From positions 95,064-159,063 of the forward strand of contig CAIOIC010000136.1 in the NCBI GenBank assembly GCA_903858275.1: a stretch of 64,000 nucleotides of DNA, read 5' to 3'. A program made the position numbers and the translations under genes. Shown in pieces: positions 43,744 to 52,849 of this stretch; positions within the stretch are counted from its first letter, which is position 1; each line of letters starts with the position of its first letter. The notes under the pieces were generated by a model. That model was not told where the DNA came from, did no database searches, and saw nothing but the letters and a program-made list of their open reading frames with translations. The stretch comes from an uncultured Verrucomicrobia subdivision 3 bacterium. Lineage in GTDB: Bacteria; Verrucomicrobiota; Verrucomicrobiia; Limisphaerales; UBA11358.

Positions 43744-44930
43744 CGCACGCCTCCTTGCTTCCGCTCTAAATATTTATTCAGCTTTGCGACCAGATCGGCG
43801 GCGACATTGCCGGCGGCATAAAGTGCCGTGCTGCGTTCACGCAGGCGGCTGCCAGATTCATCTGCCAGTATTTTGTCGGCGAGCAAACGCCGGACATGCG
43901 CGGCCAAATCCTGGGCGGTGTCGCCGATTGAAACCGTGTCGCCGAGATCGAGCCCTTCCGCGCCAATGGTCGTGGTGACGACAGCGCAGCCGACGGCGGC
44001 GGCCTCCAAAATCCGCGTGCGCGTGCCGGACGCGATGCGCAGCGGCAGCAAAACAAATTGCGACTCGGCGATGGCTCTCTCGATGGAATCTACCGGGCCA
44101 ATGAGCTTCACGCGATCCGTGCCAATGGCGCGTAACCGTTCGGCAAATGCGGCGGGCGGATTTTTTCCGGCGATATGGATTTTGACATTGTGCCGCTTCA
44201 GGTCGGCCTCTATCTGCGGCAGCACTTCCTCCACCAGAAATTGGAAGCCGTCCACATTCGCGGAAGAATCCAGGCTGCCGAAAAACAAAATCACGGGCTG
44301 GCGTTCGAACGCCGGCTCAGCGGGGCGCGGCATGGTGTTCGGCAGCAGCGAGAATTCGCCGGTCGCCGGTTGCGGCGCGACGCCATCGCGCACGTCGGTC
44401 AGCTCGGTGTAATTCGTGAACAGGAATAGCCACGGCTCGCGAAACATCTGGCGCTCGAATCGTTGCAGCTTCCATTTCTCGAACAGAAACCAGCGCTTTT
44501 TGAACGACGGATTCGCCGCCCACGTCAGTGCCACAAGCCGCGACGACACCATGTCCACGTCCACCACGACGGCGGTTTCCGGTGCGGTATTGCGGATGAG
44601 TTTGAGCAGATTCCAACCAATGGTGAAGCGGCAGAAAACGGCGGCGTATTTATTTTCACGGAGGAACGATGTGAATCTTTCGCGGTCAGCCGGCGCAAAG
44701 GATGGCGCGGATGCCGGACGCGGCCAGGGCGCGGGCTGCGGCGCAAATATCGCCAGCGGTTTGAAATTTGTCCATGCCGGCTTGGTCGACGCGCCTTCGT
44801 GGCCAACCAGCAGCACGTCCACATCAAAACTTTCGCGTAGCGCCTGAAACAAAAAGCGGCTGCGGTTTTTATCGCCGCCGGATTCGTTTTCGAACGGGAC
44901 GTCGAGGTAAAGAATTCGTGCGCGGCTCAT
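43740..44930 (-). CDS. Glycosyltransferase, GT4-like family
   Basis: 396 residues, GT-B fold. It starts ARILYLDVPFENESGGDKNRS; the donor-binding half has PVILFFGSLDSSANVDGFQFL and SGTRTRILEAAAVGCAVVTT, in which the last segment replaces the usual EGFG...EAMA signature. It is closest to the GT4-like proteins annotated as glycosyl transferases group 1. Embedded in the operon by 4-base overlaps on both sides. Confidence 0.82.
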   Translation of the reverse strand: MSRARILYLDVPFENESGGDKNRSRFLFQALRESFDVDVLLVGHEGASTKPAWTNFKPLAIFAPQPAPWPRPASAPSFAPADRERFTSFLRENKYAAVFCRFTIGWNLLKLIRNTAPETAVVVDVDMVSSRLVALTWAANPSFKKRWFLFEKWKLQRFERQMFREPWLFLFTNYTELTDVRDGVAPQPATGEFSLLPNTMPRPAEPAFERQPVILFFGSLDSSANVDGFQFLVEEVLPQIEADLKRHNVKIHIAGKNPPAAFAERLRAIGTDRVKLIGPVDSIERAIAESQFVLLPLRIASGTRTRILEAAAVGCAVVTTTIGAEGLDLGDTVSIGDTAQDLAAHVRRLLADKILADESGSRLRERSTALYAAGNVAADLVAKLNKYLERKQGGVR

Positions 44931-46519
44931 GCGGACTCACCTTTCTTTTTGCGGCCGAGTTTGCGGAAAATTTTGTCTGTGTAGTGCGCCCGTTCTGCTT
45001 TGCTAAAACTAAACTGCCAGATCCCCAGCAAGCCAATCAAGCTGACCAGTGCGCCTTCGGCCAGCGTGAGGAAAGTATTGCTGCCGCTATTCCAGAATGG
45101 TTGCAGTCGCAAAGCCAGCGCGACAGCCGTCATGGGCAAAACTCCCCGCCAGGCCGGCAGAATAACCCGTTGGAACAGTTCCCAGCGTGTCGTCTTTGCC
45201 TCGTGCGCAGCCCAGCCCCAGATGAGTCCCCATCCAAATATAAATGTTGGAATAACGGATCCAAGGGCTACGCCAATAATTCCCCATTCCAGACCGAGTG
45301 CCTGTTTTAGCCAAAACGTGAGGCCGATGCTCAAAATTAGGTTGGTTGCCGCTTCATAGACGCTTTGTTGCATCATCCGCTTTTCCTGGCCGGCCATCAT
45401 GAACATGGTTTTGAACACGGAGTGCGTCAGGATGAGCGAGTAATACCAGAACAGCAGGAGTTCACCCGCCCAAAGCATCGGCAGCGTGGGGGCTTTCACG
45501 CCAGTGAGTAAGCGAATGATGCCGTCCATATAGGCGGCCGTGACGACATAAAGCGGTGTCGCCGCGAGGATGCTGAAGCGCATGCCGTTCAATAGCATTT
45601 CACGCAGCGCCAAAGAATCGCCCTTGGCGTGTAGATGTGCCGCTGTCGGCGACAGCACTCCGGCGATCTGGCTCGTGACCATGCTGAACATGTCTCCGAC
45701 CTTGCTGCCTGCCTGATAGGGTGTGACGGCGGCCACGCCGAGAATTGAGCTGATGATGGGCTGGTCGGTCTTGTTTCGAATAACATTGCTCAAGGTGTTG
45801 GCGTAGGCGTAAACGCTGAATTTCCCCGTATCGAACATCGTGGACATGGAAAACAGCCCCAGACGAATTCGCACGGCCGGCATATAATCCAGCGCCAGTT
45901 TGGCCGCCCAAACATAGGGCAGCAAAATGCACAGCATGGACAGGATTACCAGCATCATGAAGCTCAACTTGAACCACACCACGCAGACGACGGCGATAAA
46001 GTTGATCGTCGTGCCGAAAATGCTGAGGTTGTTCTGCGTTGCCACGCGCTGCTGGCCGTGGAGCACCTCCGGGAAAATGCCCAGCGGAAAGGCCAGGCCG
46101 ATTCCGATGAGGAAAACCAGCATCACCTGCCGGTATTCGTCGTGATGCGCGGCGCTCACCTTGAACAGATCAATCAGCGGCCCCGCAAATATAAAGCCAA
46201 TCGCCACCGCCACCGTCGCGCTGGCTAGATAAAAAAAGAAAATACTGCTCAATACGCTGCTCAACTTCGGCCAGTCTTGCTTCACCGAAAGCTCGGCAAC
46301 CCGTTTTTGAGCCGAGTAGCCGAAACCAAAATCCAGCAGCACGCCATAGCCAAAAACCGCCCAGAGCAGCGACCAGAAACCAAACTGTTCCGGCACCGTG
46401 CTCAAACCCTGATAAAGCAACCTGAATGTGACCAGTCCCAGCGTCATGCGGATGGCAATCCGCACATAGCCGCTCAAGGCGTTTTTTACGACATTCTTTT
46501 TGACTTGGTCGTTGGTCAT
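44927..46519 (-). CDS. wzx: Polysaccharide repeat-unit flippase, Wzx/MVF family
   Basis: 530 residues from the ATG at 46519, chosen because it makes the same ATGA overlap as the neighbours; another possible start lies 5 codons upstream. About fourteen membrane segments, with the opening VVKNALSGYVRIAIRMTLGLV typical of polysaccharide biosynthesis (RfbX-like) proteins, and charged residues spaced through segments. Wzx proteins flip undecaprenyl-linked repeat units to the periplasmic side for Wzy. Its C-terminus is basic (RKLGRKKKGES). Together with the polymerase, copolymerase and export genes it completes the Wzx/Wzy route. Confidence 0.87.
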   Translation of the reverse strand: MTNDQVKKNVVKNALSGYVRIAIRMTLGLVTFRLLYQGLSTVPEQFGFWSLLWAVFGYGVLLDFGFGYSAQKRVAELSVKQDWPKLSSVLSSIFFFYLASATVAVAIGFIFAGPLIDLFKVSAAHHDEYRQVMLVFLIGIGLAFPLGIFPEVLHGQQRVATQNNLSIFGTTINFIAVVCVVWFKLSFMMLVILSMLCILLPYVWAAKLALDYMPAVRIRLGLFSMSTMFDTGKFSVYAYANTLSNVIRNKTDQPIISSILGVAAVTPYQAGSKVGDMFSMVTSQIAGVLSPTAAHLHAKGDSLALREMLLNGMRFSILAATPLYVVTAAYMDGIIRLLTGVKAPTLPMLWAGELLLFWYYSLILTHSVFKTMFMMAGQEKRMMQQSVYEAATNLILSIGLTFWLKQALGLEWGIIGVALGSVIPTFIFGWGLIWGWAAHEAKTTRWELFQRVILPAWRGVLPMTAVALALRLQPFWNSGSNTFLTLAEGALVSLIGLLGIWQFSFSKAERAHYTDKIFRKLGRKKKGESA

Positions 46520-47787
46520 TTTCGTTCCGTGCAATTATCTTCCGCGCGTCGGTAAAGGCTTTCGAGCTGCTGACCGATTTGCGCCCAGTCGTATTTTGAT
46601 TTCGCCTCGCGCCGGCCGTTCGCGCCGATCTTATGTTTCAACTCCGGCTCGATGGCAAAACGATTCAGCTTCGCGGCCAAATCGGTCGCGGCATCGTTGC
46701 TGTTCGGATCAATGAAGAAACCGGTTTCACCGTCGCGCACCAGCGCCTGCAAACCGCCAACCCGACTGGCAATGACCGGCTTGCCGGAGCTCCACGCTTC
46801 CAACACCACGATGCCAAACGGCTCGTGCATCGAGGGCAGCACAAAAACGTCACATGCGTGGAAGGCTTGAATGAGTTCAGGATTGTCATTCCGCATTCCT
46901 GGCAGAATTTTCACGCGGTCACCAAGATTGTTGGCGGCGATGAAGTCGCGCAGCTTCTTCGCGTAATCCGGTTGCGTTTCCGGGCCGATCAAAAACAGAA
47001 ATGAATTCGGCTGCTGCGCGCGAAGTTTGGCAAACGCCTCCAGCGCGAGCATCTGATTTTTCTGCGCGTCAATGCGGCTGATGTTCAGCGCCAAAAATGC
47101 GCCGGACGGAATTCCATGCTTCGCGCGAAACGCCACACCGTCGCCGGTCGCAAACTTCGCGCAGTCCACGCCGTTTGGCAGATAGGCGATGCGGTCATGC
47201 GCGAGTTGTTTCTTGGCCTTGTCCATTTCGCTCTGGCCGACGCAAATCACGAAGTCGGCATCATCCAGCACGCGGCGCGAACCAAAGAGTGCTCCGAACG
47301 GCTTGCCCCATTCGGTCTTGTTTTCGATTGGCTTGAGCATCGTGCCCAACTCGGCGGTCGGCACATCGAACACGCCACCATGCAGTGACACGACGAACGG
47401 TTTCTTTTGCCAGCGCGCGGCGGTGCGCACCTCGCCGCCAACCCGCTTGAGCGCATGCGCGTGAAACAGCCGCACATTCTTCTCGCGGCGCATCGCGTTG
47501 AAGAGCGAGATTGAAAGCAGATTGCCGCCTTTTTTGTCCAGCGCCGCTTTGTCGGCAGTGCTCAGGCCGAAGAACGGATAGCAATACGGAAAGCGTTTCA
47601 CCGCTACGCCGCCGATGCTTTCATTGCGCTGCTTCGCGAGCGCCATCGAGGTGTAAATCTCGGGCTGCCAGCCAGCGCGTTGTTGTTGACGCGAGATTTC
47701 GAGGATGACTGTCTCGGTTCCGCCCCATTCCTCCGCGACGAAACGGCGCGGGACATGGATGATCTTTTTGGCGATGGTGGAATTCAT
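46516..47787 (-). CDS. Glycosyltransferase, GT4 family
   Basis: 423 residues, GT-B fold. N-terminal GGTETVILEISRQQQRAGW is the acceptor-side glycine loop; the C-terminal half has NISRIDAQKNQMLALEAF and the donor-binding signature EPFGIVVLEAWSSGKPVIAS. A well-conserved GT4 retaining enzyme, probably acting on the lipid-linked repeat unit. Overlaps the phosphodiesterase gene upstream and the flippase gene downstream by 4 bases each. Confidence 0.9.
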   Translation of the reverse strand: MNSTIAKKIIHVPRRFVAEEWGGTETVILEISRQQQRAGWQPEIYTSMALAKQRNESIGGVAVKRFPYCYPFFGLSTADKAALDKKGGNLLSISLFNAMRREKNVRLFHAHALKRVGGEVRTAARWQKKPFVVSLHGGVFDVPTAELGTMLKPIENKTEWGKPFGALFGSRRVLDDADFVICVGQSEMDKAKKQLAHDRIAYLPNGVDCAKFATGDGVAFRAKHGIPSGAFLALNISRIDAQKNQMLALEAFAKLRAQQPNSFLFLIGPETQPDYAKKLRDFIAANNLGDRVKILPGMRNDNPELIQAFHACDVFVLPSMHEPFGIVVLEAWSSGKPVIASRVGGLQALVRDGETGFFIDPNSNDAATDLAAKLNRFAIEPELKHKIGANGRREAKSKYDWAQIGQQLESLYRRAEDNCTERK

Positions 47788-48956
47788 TTGGCGGCGGAAT
47801 TCTTCACTTTTGCAAGCAAGGCGGTTTTCTCCATGAGGCCGCAGATGTGCGGGATGTGTGTCACGTCGTCGGGAATCGCTGGCTGGTTGGTGCAGAGCGT
47901 GGCGTAGCTTTGCGGATCGGTCGGGTGATAGCCGTGCATCGCGCGGATCGGCCGCTCGCCCATGTGGCTGGGTACGATCAGCACACCTTCGCGCATGAGG
48001 AAAATTGTCTCGCCGAATTTCCGGTCAGGAAACAGCGCGCGGTAACGCTGCAATTCGTCGTCCGGCATGATGCGGCCTTCGGAAACTTTGCCGAGCGCCT
48101 CGTGGATGAGCGTTCGCGCGTTGTCGTTAAAGAACCAGAACCGCGCCATCGTGGAGTCATAGACAACGGCGTAATCTTTTTCCATCTTTACCGGCAGCCG
48201 TTCTATGTTCGCCTTCAAATCCACCAGTTCGTCGCAGTTCGCCATGCCGTGATCGCTGAAAATGTAAAGGTGAACTTCGGCGTAATGATTTTTCGCGGCG
48301 GCGAGGACCTGTCCAATCCACTGCTCATAAACCCGCAGCTTGGCTGGTACTTCGGGCGACTGGTTGCCGACCATGTGCAGCAAGCCGTCGAGGCCGGCCC
48401 AATATTGGAAGATGAAATCCACGCGCTCCGCTTCGATGGCGGCAATGATGTCGTCGCGATTCTGCTCCTCGGATTTCGTCGTGTCGGTGACGTAATACGG
48501 AATTTTATTTTCGACAAGAAAATCAAAAATATTTGGCCCCTGGTTCATGCCTTTCGGCTGCAGTGGACTTTTTTTCTCCGTGAAGTCGAACAGGTGGATG
48601 AACTTGAACGGAATGTTGTAAAGATCAAAGTAGCCGCGGAATTTTAGCTGCACTTTCACGAATTTTGTCAGGTAGCGGCGGAAGATGCGGCGGCTAGTCA
48701 CCGCCGTTGGCAACCAGCGCATCCAGCGCAGCGAACGGAACGGCGAATCTTTCGGGGCATAAACAAAATAACACCAGTTGTAATGTTCGTCCGGCCAGTG
48801 TCCGGAGAGAATCGAAGGCACGCACGTCGAGCTGTATCCGAAGACGGATTCTAGTTTCTTGCGGTTCGGTGCGAAATTCTTTCCGAACGGATCGTTGCGC
48901 AGGATTTCCCATCCCATCGCGTCGATCATGATGAAGAGTGGCAGGATTGGTTTCAT
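47784..48956 (-). CDS. Type I phosphodiesterase / nucleotide pyrophosphatase-like enzyme (alkaline phosphatase superfamily)
   Basis: 390 residues from the ATG at 48956, which overlaps the pyrophosphatase stop by 4 bases; the 23 codons upstream are inside that gene. All metal-site elements can be placed: FIMIDAMGW (Asp12), SSTCVPSILSG with likely nucleophile Thr44, FQYWAGLDGLLHMVG (Asp and His), IFSDHGM (Asp-His) and IRAMHGYHP (His). There is no signal peptide, so it should be cytoplasmic. It may hydrolyse nucleotide sugars or transfer phosphate-linked groups; its place among glycosyltransferases is more specific than its sequence. Confidence 0.78.
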   Translation of the reverse strand: MKPILPLFIMIDAMGWEILRNDPFGKNFAPNRKKLESVFGYSSTCVPSILSGHWPDEHYNWCYFVYAPKDSPFRSLRWMRWLPTAVTSRRIFRRYLTKFVKVQLKFRGYFDLYNIPFKFIHLFDFTEKKSPLQPKGMNQGPNIFDFLVENKIPYYVTDTTKSEEQNRDDIIAAIEAERVDFIFQYWAGLDGLLHMVGNQSPEVPAKLRVYEQWIGQVLAAAKNHYAEVHLYIFSDHGMANCDELVDLKANIERLPVKMEKDYAVVYDSTMARFWFFNDNARTLIHEALGKVSEGRIMPDDELQRYRALFPDRKFGETIFLMREGVLIVPSHMGERPIRAMHGYHPTDPQSYATLCTNQPAIPDDVTHIPHICGLMEKTALLAKVKNSAAK

Positions 48957-50572
48957 GATTTTTCTCCAAGCCGCTTGAGCAGGGCGGGCAAAAATTGTTT
49001 CTTCCGCGACACGCAGCCGGCCCAAACTTCTCCACTTGGCCCGAGCGACTGCGCCAAAGCCGCGTTGCGCGCATCGAATAGCACGATGCTGTCGCTGCGA
49101 AAAATATCAGTGACGAGCAGCGCCGCAAAATCCCAGCCGCCGCGTTGACGCCGCTCGCGCAAGGCGGCGGCAAACGAAGCGAGATGCTCGGAATCAAGGC
49201 GCGTGCGGTCCACCGTTTCGATTTGCGAAACGGCGAACTTTGCGCCGCCCCCGGAAAATTCCTTCAGATCTTTCTCCACGAGTTCAGCGGCGGGACGTTC
49301 GAGCGTCTCGTCGTTGCGGACCAGAACTTCGTGGCCAAATCTTTTCAAGTTCACCTTAGCGCGGCGGGCGAGCGCGGCAGCCTGCTGGCGGTCGGTTTCG
49401 GTTGTGGTCGGCGACGTGAGCAGCAGTGTGTCGGCGATAATCGCGCCGAGCAATAGTTTTGCCTGCGCGGGAGACGGACGCTTGCCCTGTTCGGCGAATT
49501 TACAAGCGATGATGGTTGAAGTGCTGCCAACCGGCCGGCAATCCACGCGGATGGGCAGCGCAGTTTCTAGCGTGCCGACGCGGTGATGGTCCACAATCTC
49601 GATGATGTCCATGTCGGCAATGCCTTCTGGTGCCTGATGCTGCTCGAAATGATCCACGAGCACCACGCGGCCGCGGGGGAAATTGATGACCTCGGTGCGC
49701 GACAAAACGCCGAACAGCGTGCCGTCGGGATTCATCACCGGCAGCGCGAATTGCGCCTGACGGAGCGCGGATTGGGCCTCGTGGATGGTCTGGTCGGGCG
49801 TGAGCTTGGGGAAATTTTCCGACTGCATCAGTCGCGTGGCGGGAATGGCCAGCGGCAGTTGCGTGGCGAGCGCCATGAGCGAGCCGCGATAATGTAGCAC
49901 GCCGAGGCTTGGGCATTCGCGCATGGCCTTTTTCCACGCGGCGGTTTTGGCCGACGCGCAGGTGATGATGGTGGCTGCGCCGGCGTCGCGGCAGCGCGCG
50001 AGCAATTCTGGCTGGTCGCCGAGGAGCGCGAGCGAGCCGGGCGTGACCCGGCTCAAATCGAGCACGATGTGGCCGTTGGCTTCCGTCTTCGGTTTTTGCC
50101 AGCGGGTGAGCTTGAGAAACTTTTCCAGATCGGCGACTGAAAACAAAACGCCGAGAAAATCCTCGGCGTTGGCGTGGTAGAAATAATTCGCCATCGGCAT
50201 CCGGTCGCTTAAGAGGCCAAGCAGTTTCCGTTTCTTGTCCAGCACCGGTACGACGCCGATGCGGCGGCGCATGATGAGTTCCATGGCTTCGCCGAGCGCA
50301 GCGTCCGGGCCGATGAAAAAAACTTCCTGCCGCGCGACATCGCGGACGCGGGCGTGGAGATGGCTGATCTGCCGCGGTAATGGAATTTCCGCTTCCGCAA
50401 AAAGCCATTTCGTTTGCGCGGAAAGTTCGCCTAGGACAACCCCTTCAAATCCTTCACCGTCCGAAACCGTATTCAGCAGCGCCGCATAGACCGTGGCCGA
50501 GACAGCGGAATCCGTGTCCGGCCGTTGATGGCCAACAACGAAGACTGGACGGCTGGCTTGTTGGCGATTCAT
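48953..50572 (-). CDS. ppaC: Manganese-dependent family II inorganic pyrophosphatase with regulatory insert (CBS pair, DRTGG-like)
   Basis: 539 residues, longer than the 310-residue minimal enzyme because of an insert. The DHH-type catalytic half has GHQRPDTDS (14-22), VLVDHFE, IVDHHRVG and TSTIIACKF, and the C-terminal DHHA2-like half ends in SRKKQFLP, the substrate-binding SRKKQ motif. The insert (about 75-300) holds two CBS motifs with a DRTGG-like region between them, which in this family bind adenine nucleotides and tune activity. In an operon that makes nucleotide sugars the enzyme would remove pyrophosphate and pull their synthesis forward. Overlaps neighbours by 4 bases on both sides. 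Confidence 0.9.
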   Translation of the reverse strand: MNRQQASRPVFVVGHQRPDTDSAVSATVYAALLNTVSDGEGFEGVVLGELSAQTKWLFAEAEIPLPRQISHLHARVRDVARQEVFFIGPDAALGEAMELIMRRRIGVVPVLDKKRKLLGLLSDRMPMANYFYHANAEDFLGVLFSVADLEKFLKLTRWQKPKTEANGHIVLDLSRVTPGSLALLGDQPELLARCRDAGAATIITCASAKTAAWKKAMRECPSLGVLHYRGSLMALATQLPLAIPATRLMQSENFPKLTPDQTIHEAQSALRQAQFALPVMNPDGTLFGVLSRTEVINFPRGRVVLVDHFEQHQAPEGIADMDIIEIVDHHRVGTLETALPIRVDCRPVGSTSTIIACKFAEQGKRPSPAQAKLLLGAIIADTLLLTSPTTTETDRQQAAALARRAKVNLKRFGHEVLVRNDETLERPAAELVEKDLKEFSGGGAKFAVSQIETVDRTRLDSEHLASFAAALRERRQRGGWDFAALLVTDIFRSDSIVLFDARNAALAQSLGPSGEVWAGCVSRKKQFLPALLKRLGEKS

Positions 50573-50958
50573 GACGCAGCAGGCTCAAGAATTTTTTTAA
50601 TCTCGTCCAGCAGATGAACGGGGCTGAAGGGCTTGGTGAAAAACTGCGCGGCCCCGGCTTGTTCGGTTTCAACGCGGGTAAGTGTGTGGCCTTTGGTGGA
50701 AAGGACGATCACCGGGATGTTTTGGGTCACGGGATTTTCTTTCAGTTGGCGAAGGGCGCCGAAACCGTCGAGGCCGGGCATGATCAAGTCCAGCACGATG
50801 AGTTGGGGTTGCAGGCGCGTGGCGCTGGCCAATGCATCATTGCCATCCCGGCAGCTAATGACTTCGTAACCGCCTTTTTTCAAGGTCATTTCCAGCAGGC
50901 GGATCATGTAGAGCTGGTCATCAGCGATGAGAATTTTTTTAGGTGGGTTCGGGTTCAT
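50569..50958 (-). CDS. Stand-alone response regulator receiver (CheY-like)
   Basis: 129 residues, receiver domain only. Acidic pair Asp13-Asp14 (ILIADDQ), phosphoacceptor Asp57 (LIVLDLIMPG), a Ser in VIVLSTKG and the conserved Lys in FFTKPFSP are all intact, so phosphorylation is expected. No output domain. It overlaps both the phosphatase fusion gene and the pyrophosphatase gene by 4 bases. Two hybrid kinases at 56965-61789 are candidate phosphodonors and the PP2C fusion a candidate target. Confidence 0.9.
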   Translation of the reverse strand: MNPNPPKKILIADDQLYMIRLLEMTLKKGGYEVISCRDGNDALASATRLQPQLIVLDLIMPGLDGFGALRQLKENPVTQNIPVIVLSTKGHTLTRVETEQAGAAQFFTKPFSPVHLLDEIKKILEPAAS

Positions 50959-52742
50959 GCAGTGTGGCGGATAAAAACGAGCGTCTGGTCGTCGGTCATC
51001 GGTGCCTGATTGCGAAAATCATTCAGTCGGGTGAGCAGAAATTGTTTGCCGCTGGCGGTATCGCTGGTTTGGGTGGCGGCTTGGGTGAAAATCTGGATTA
51101 ATTTTTCTTCGCCCAACAGTTCGCCGGCGGCGTTGCGGGTTTCGCTCAAGCCATCTGTGTAAAGCAACATCGACGCGCCGGGCGGCAGATCGATTTCCGT
51201 CTGGAGGTAGCGGGTAAGCGGTTCGATGCCAAGCGGGAAGCCGGATTCGCCGTAGGCCACGGCTTGCGCCATCCCTGGTTGCCATAGCAGAATCGGACAA
51301 TGTCCGGCGTTGGCGGCAAGCAGTTTTCGCCGGTGCGGATCGAGGCAGGCCACCAAGGCGGTGACAAACATATCCACCCGGGTCAGGTCGGGAAAAAGAA
51401 TGCGATTGGCCGTGGCCATCAACTCGGCCGGTTGATTGAATAGTTGCGGCATGGATCGCAGTGTGCTCCGCAGCACTGCCGCGAACAGTGCGGCGGGAAC
51501 GCCTTTGCCCATCACGTCGGCGATGACCAGGAGCAGCGAGCCGTCGCCGGCGGGAATAATATCGTAAAAATCACCGCCCACCTGGAGTGCGCTCTGGTAG
51601 GCGGCGGACATTTCAAATGGCGGACAGGCGGGAATTTTCATCGGCAGCAGGGAGTGCTGGATGTTGGCGGCGATTTCCAGCTCACGGCGCGTGATTTGGG
51701 CGCTGGTGCGTTCATCCAGAAGGCGGGCATTGACGATTTGGATGGCCAGAAAATCAATGAAGGAGTGGAGCAAATTCACCTGCGCGGCGGCAAAAGGCTT
51801 GTCCTCGCCCGATCGGGCCAGCGTGGCGGTGCCAACCAGTTGATTGGCCACAAAGAACGGGTGACAGATGCCGTTGCCTGTCGGTATGGCTGCGCGCAAG
51901 GGGTCGTCGCCTGCAAGCGGCTCCTCCGGGCTGAACCAAATGTCCTGTTGTTTGCGCGCCGCACTGATTTCCACCGAGGCTGGCGCGCCAGCCAGACGGA
52001 TTGGTTTCAGCGTGAATTGTTGGTCGTCTGGCAGTAACAGCAGCGGTTCCAGCTTTTTTCCGTCCGGCGAAACCAGCCGCAGCACCGCCCGGTCCGCCTC
52101 GGTGATTTGCATCAAATCTTTTAACAGGCGCTGCGAAAAATCCTTGAGACTGGCGTGCGCGCCGAGTTCGGAACTGTAACGAAAAAGCGCCACCAGGCTT
52201 TCATAGCTGGACGATAATTCGGCGGTCATGTCGGCCAAGGCCGCCTCGGTATCAGCCAGCTGACTTTGCAGTTGGCGCACGTTTGGCAAAGGTTCCGCCA
52301 CTCCCGGTGGCCGGGCGCGGCGAAGAATCAAGATGTTCTGATCGCGATGGCGCAGATACACTACCTCGTCGGTGAGGGACTGGATCAGAAACAAGCCGCG
52401 CCCGCTCTCGGCATCCACATCCGGCAATTCCGCTTTATCGGGCCAGTCAAAACCAGCCGTGTGATCGGTGATGCGTGCCTCAATCTCCCGCTCGCCCCAC
52501 AAGACTTCGATGGTCACCGGCTGTTGCCGGCCGCGGGCATTGGCATATTTGACGGCGTTATTGGCGGCTTCCGCCAGCGCGAGTTCCCAGCCGCCGAGTT
52601 CCATTTCCGGCAAACCTTTTTCCGCCAGCCAGTCCCGCACGGCCAAAGTCGCCGTGCGTACGGCGGCCAGCTCGCAGGCCATTTCCAGTCGGAGCGTAAT
52701 CCGGGATTCACCACACACGGCGCTGGTGGCTTGAAAATTCAC
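50955..52742 (-). CDS. RsbW-like kinase / GAF / RsbU-like PP2C phosphatase fusion
   Basis: 595 residues from a GTG start that shares GTGA with the preceding small gene. Domain order: HATPase of the anti-sigma (RsbW) type, about 15-145, with the N-box LALAEAANNAVKYA (Asn61/62) and SGRGLFLIQSL; short coiled coil; GAF sensor domain about 190-345; SpoIIE/RsbU PP2C phosphatase about 365-590 with VGGDFYDI, IADVMGKGVPAALF, YTDGLSE and TDDQTLVFI. So one protein carries both the kinase and the phosphatase that act on STAS serines. The genome context gives it several possible partners: the STAS protein next door (52849-53151) and the two STAS domains of the GT26 enzyme. Confidence 0.9.
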   Translation of the reverse strand: MNFQATSAVCGESRITLRLEMACELAAVRTATLAVRDWLAEKGLPEMELGGWELALAEAANNAVKYANARGRQQPVTIEVLWGEREIEARITDHTAGFDWPDKAELPDVDAESGRGLFLIQSLTDEVVYLRHRDQNILILRRARPPGVAEPLPNVRQLQSQLADTEAALADMTAELSSSYESLVALFRYSSELGAHASLKDFSQRLLKDLMQITEADRAVLRLVSPDGKKLEPLLLLPDDQQFTLKPIRLAGAPASVEISAARKQQDIWFSPEEPLAGDDPLRAAIPTGNGICHPFFVANQLVGTATLARSGEDKPFAAAQVNLLHSFIDFLAIQIVNARLLDERTSAQITRRELEIAANIQHSLLPMKIPACPPFEMSAAYQSALQVGGDFYDIIPAGDGSLLLVIADVMGKGVPAALFAAVLRSTLRSMPQLFNQPAELMATANRILFPDLTRVDMFVTALVACLDPHRRKLLAANAGHCPILLWQPGMAQAVAYGESGFPLGIEPLTRYLQTEIDLPPGASMLLYTDGLSETRNAAGELLGEEKLIQIFTQAATQTSDTASGKQFLLTRLNDFRNQAPMTDDQTLVFIRHTA

Positions 52743-52849
52743 GGAGTCAATTTATCGAAGTTCAGCCGCCGGAGCCAATGCCGCAACACCGGCCAGCGAT
52801 CCAGGCCCGTAATGCGCAAACTACCGTCGCTGATGGTAACGACGTTCAT
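52739..52849 (-). CDS. Small coupled ORF (36 residues) inside the partner-switching cassette
   Basis: The STAS stop and an ATG share one base (TAATG at 52847-52851), and 36 codons later the TGA overlaps the GTG of the kinase/phosphatase gene (GTGA, 52739-52742). The peptide begins MNVVTISDGSLRITG, continues with a Trp/Arg-rich stretch (DRWPVLRHWLRRLNF) and ends KLTP. Exact stitching to both neighbours argues for translation. It could be a real peptide that modulates the STAS/kinase pair or just a translational bridge keeping the two genes in fixed ratio. No family is recognised. Confidence 0.6.
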   Translation of the reverse strand: MNVVTISDGSLRITGLDRWPVLRHWLRRLNFDKLTP

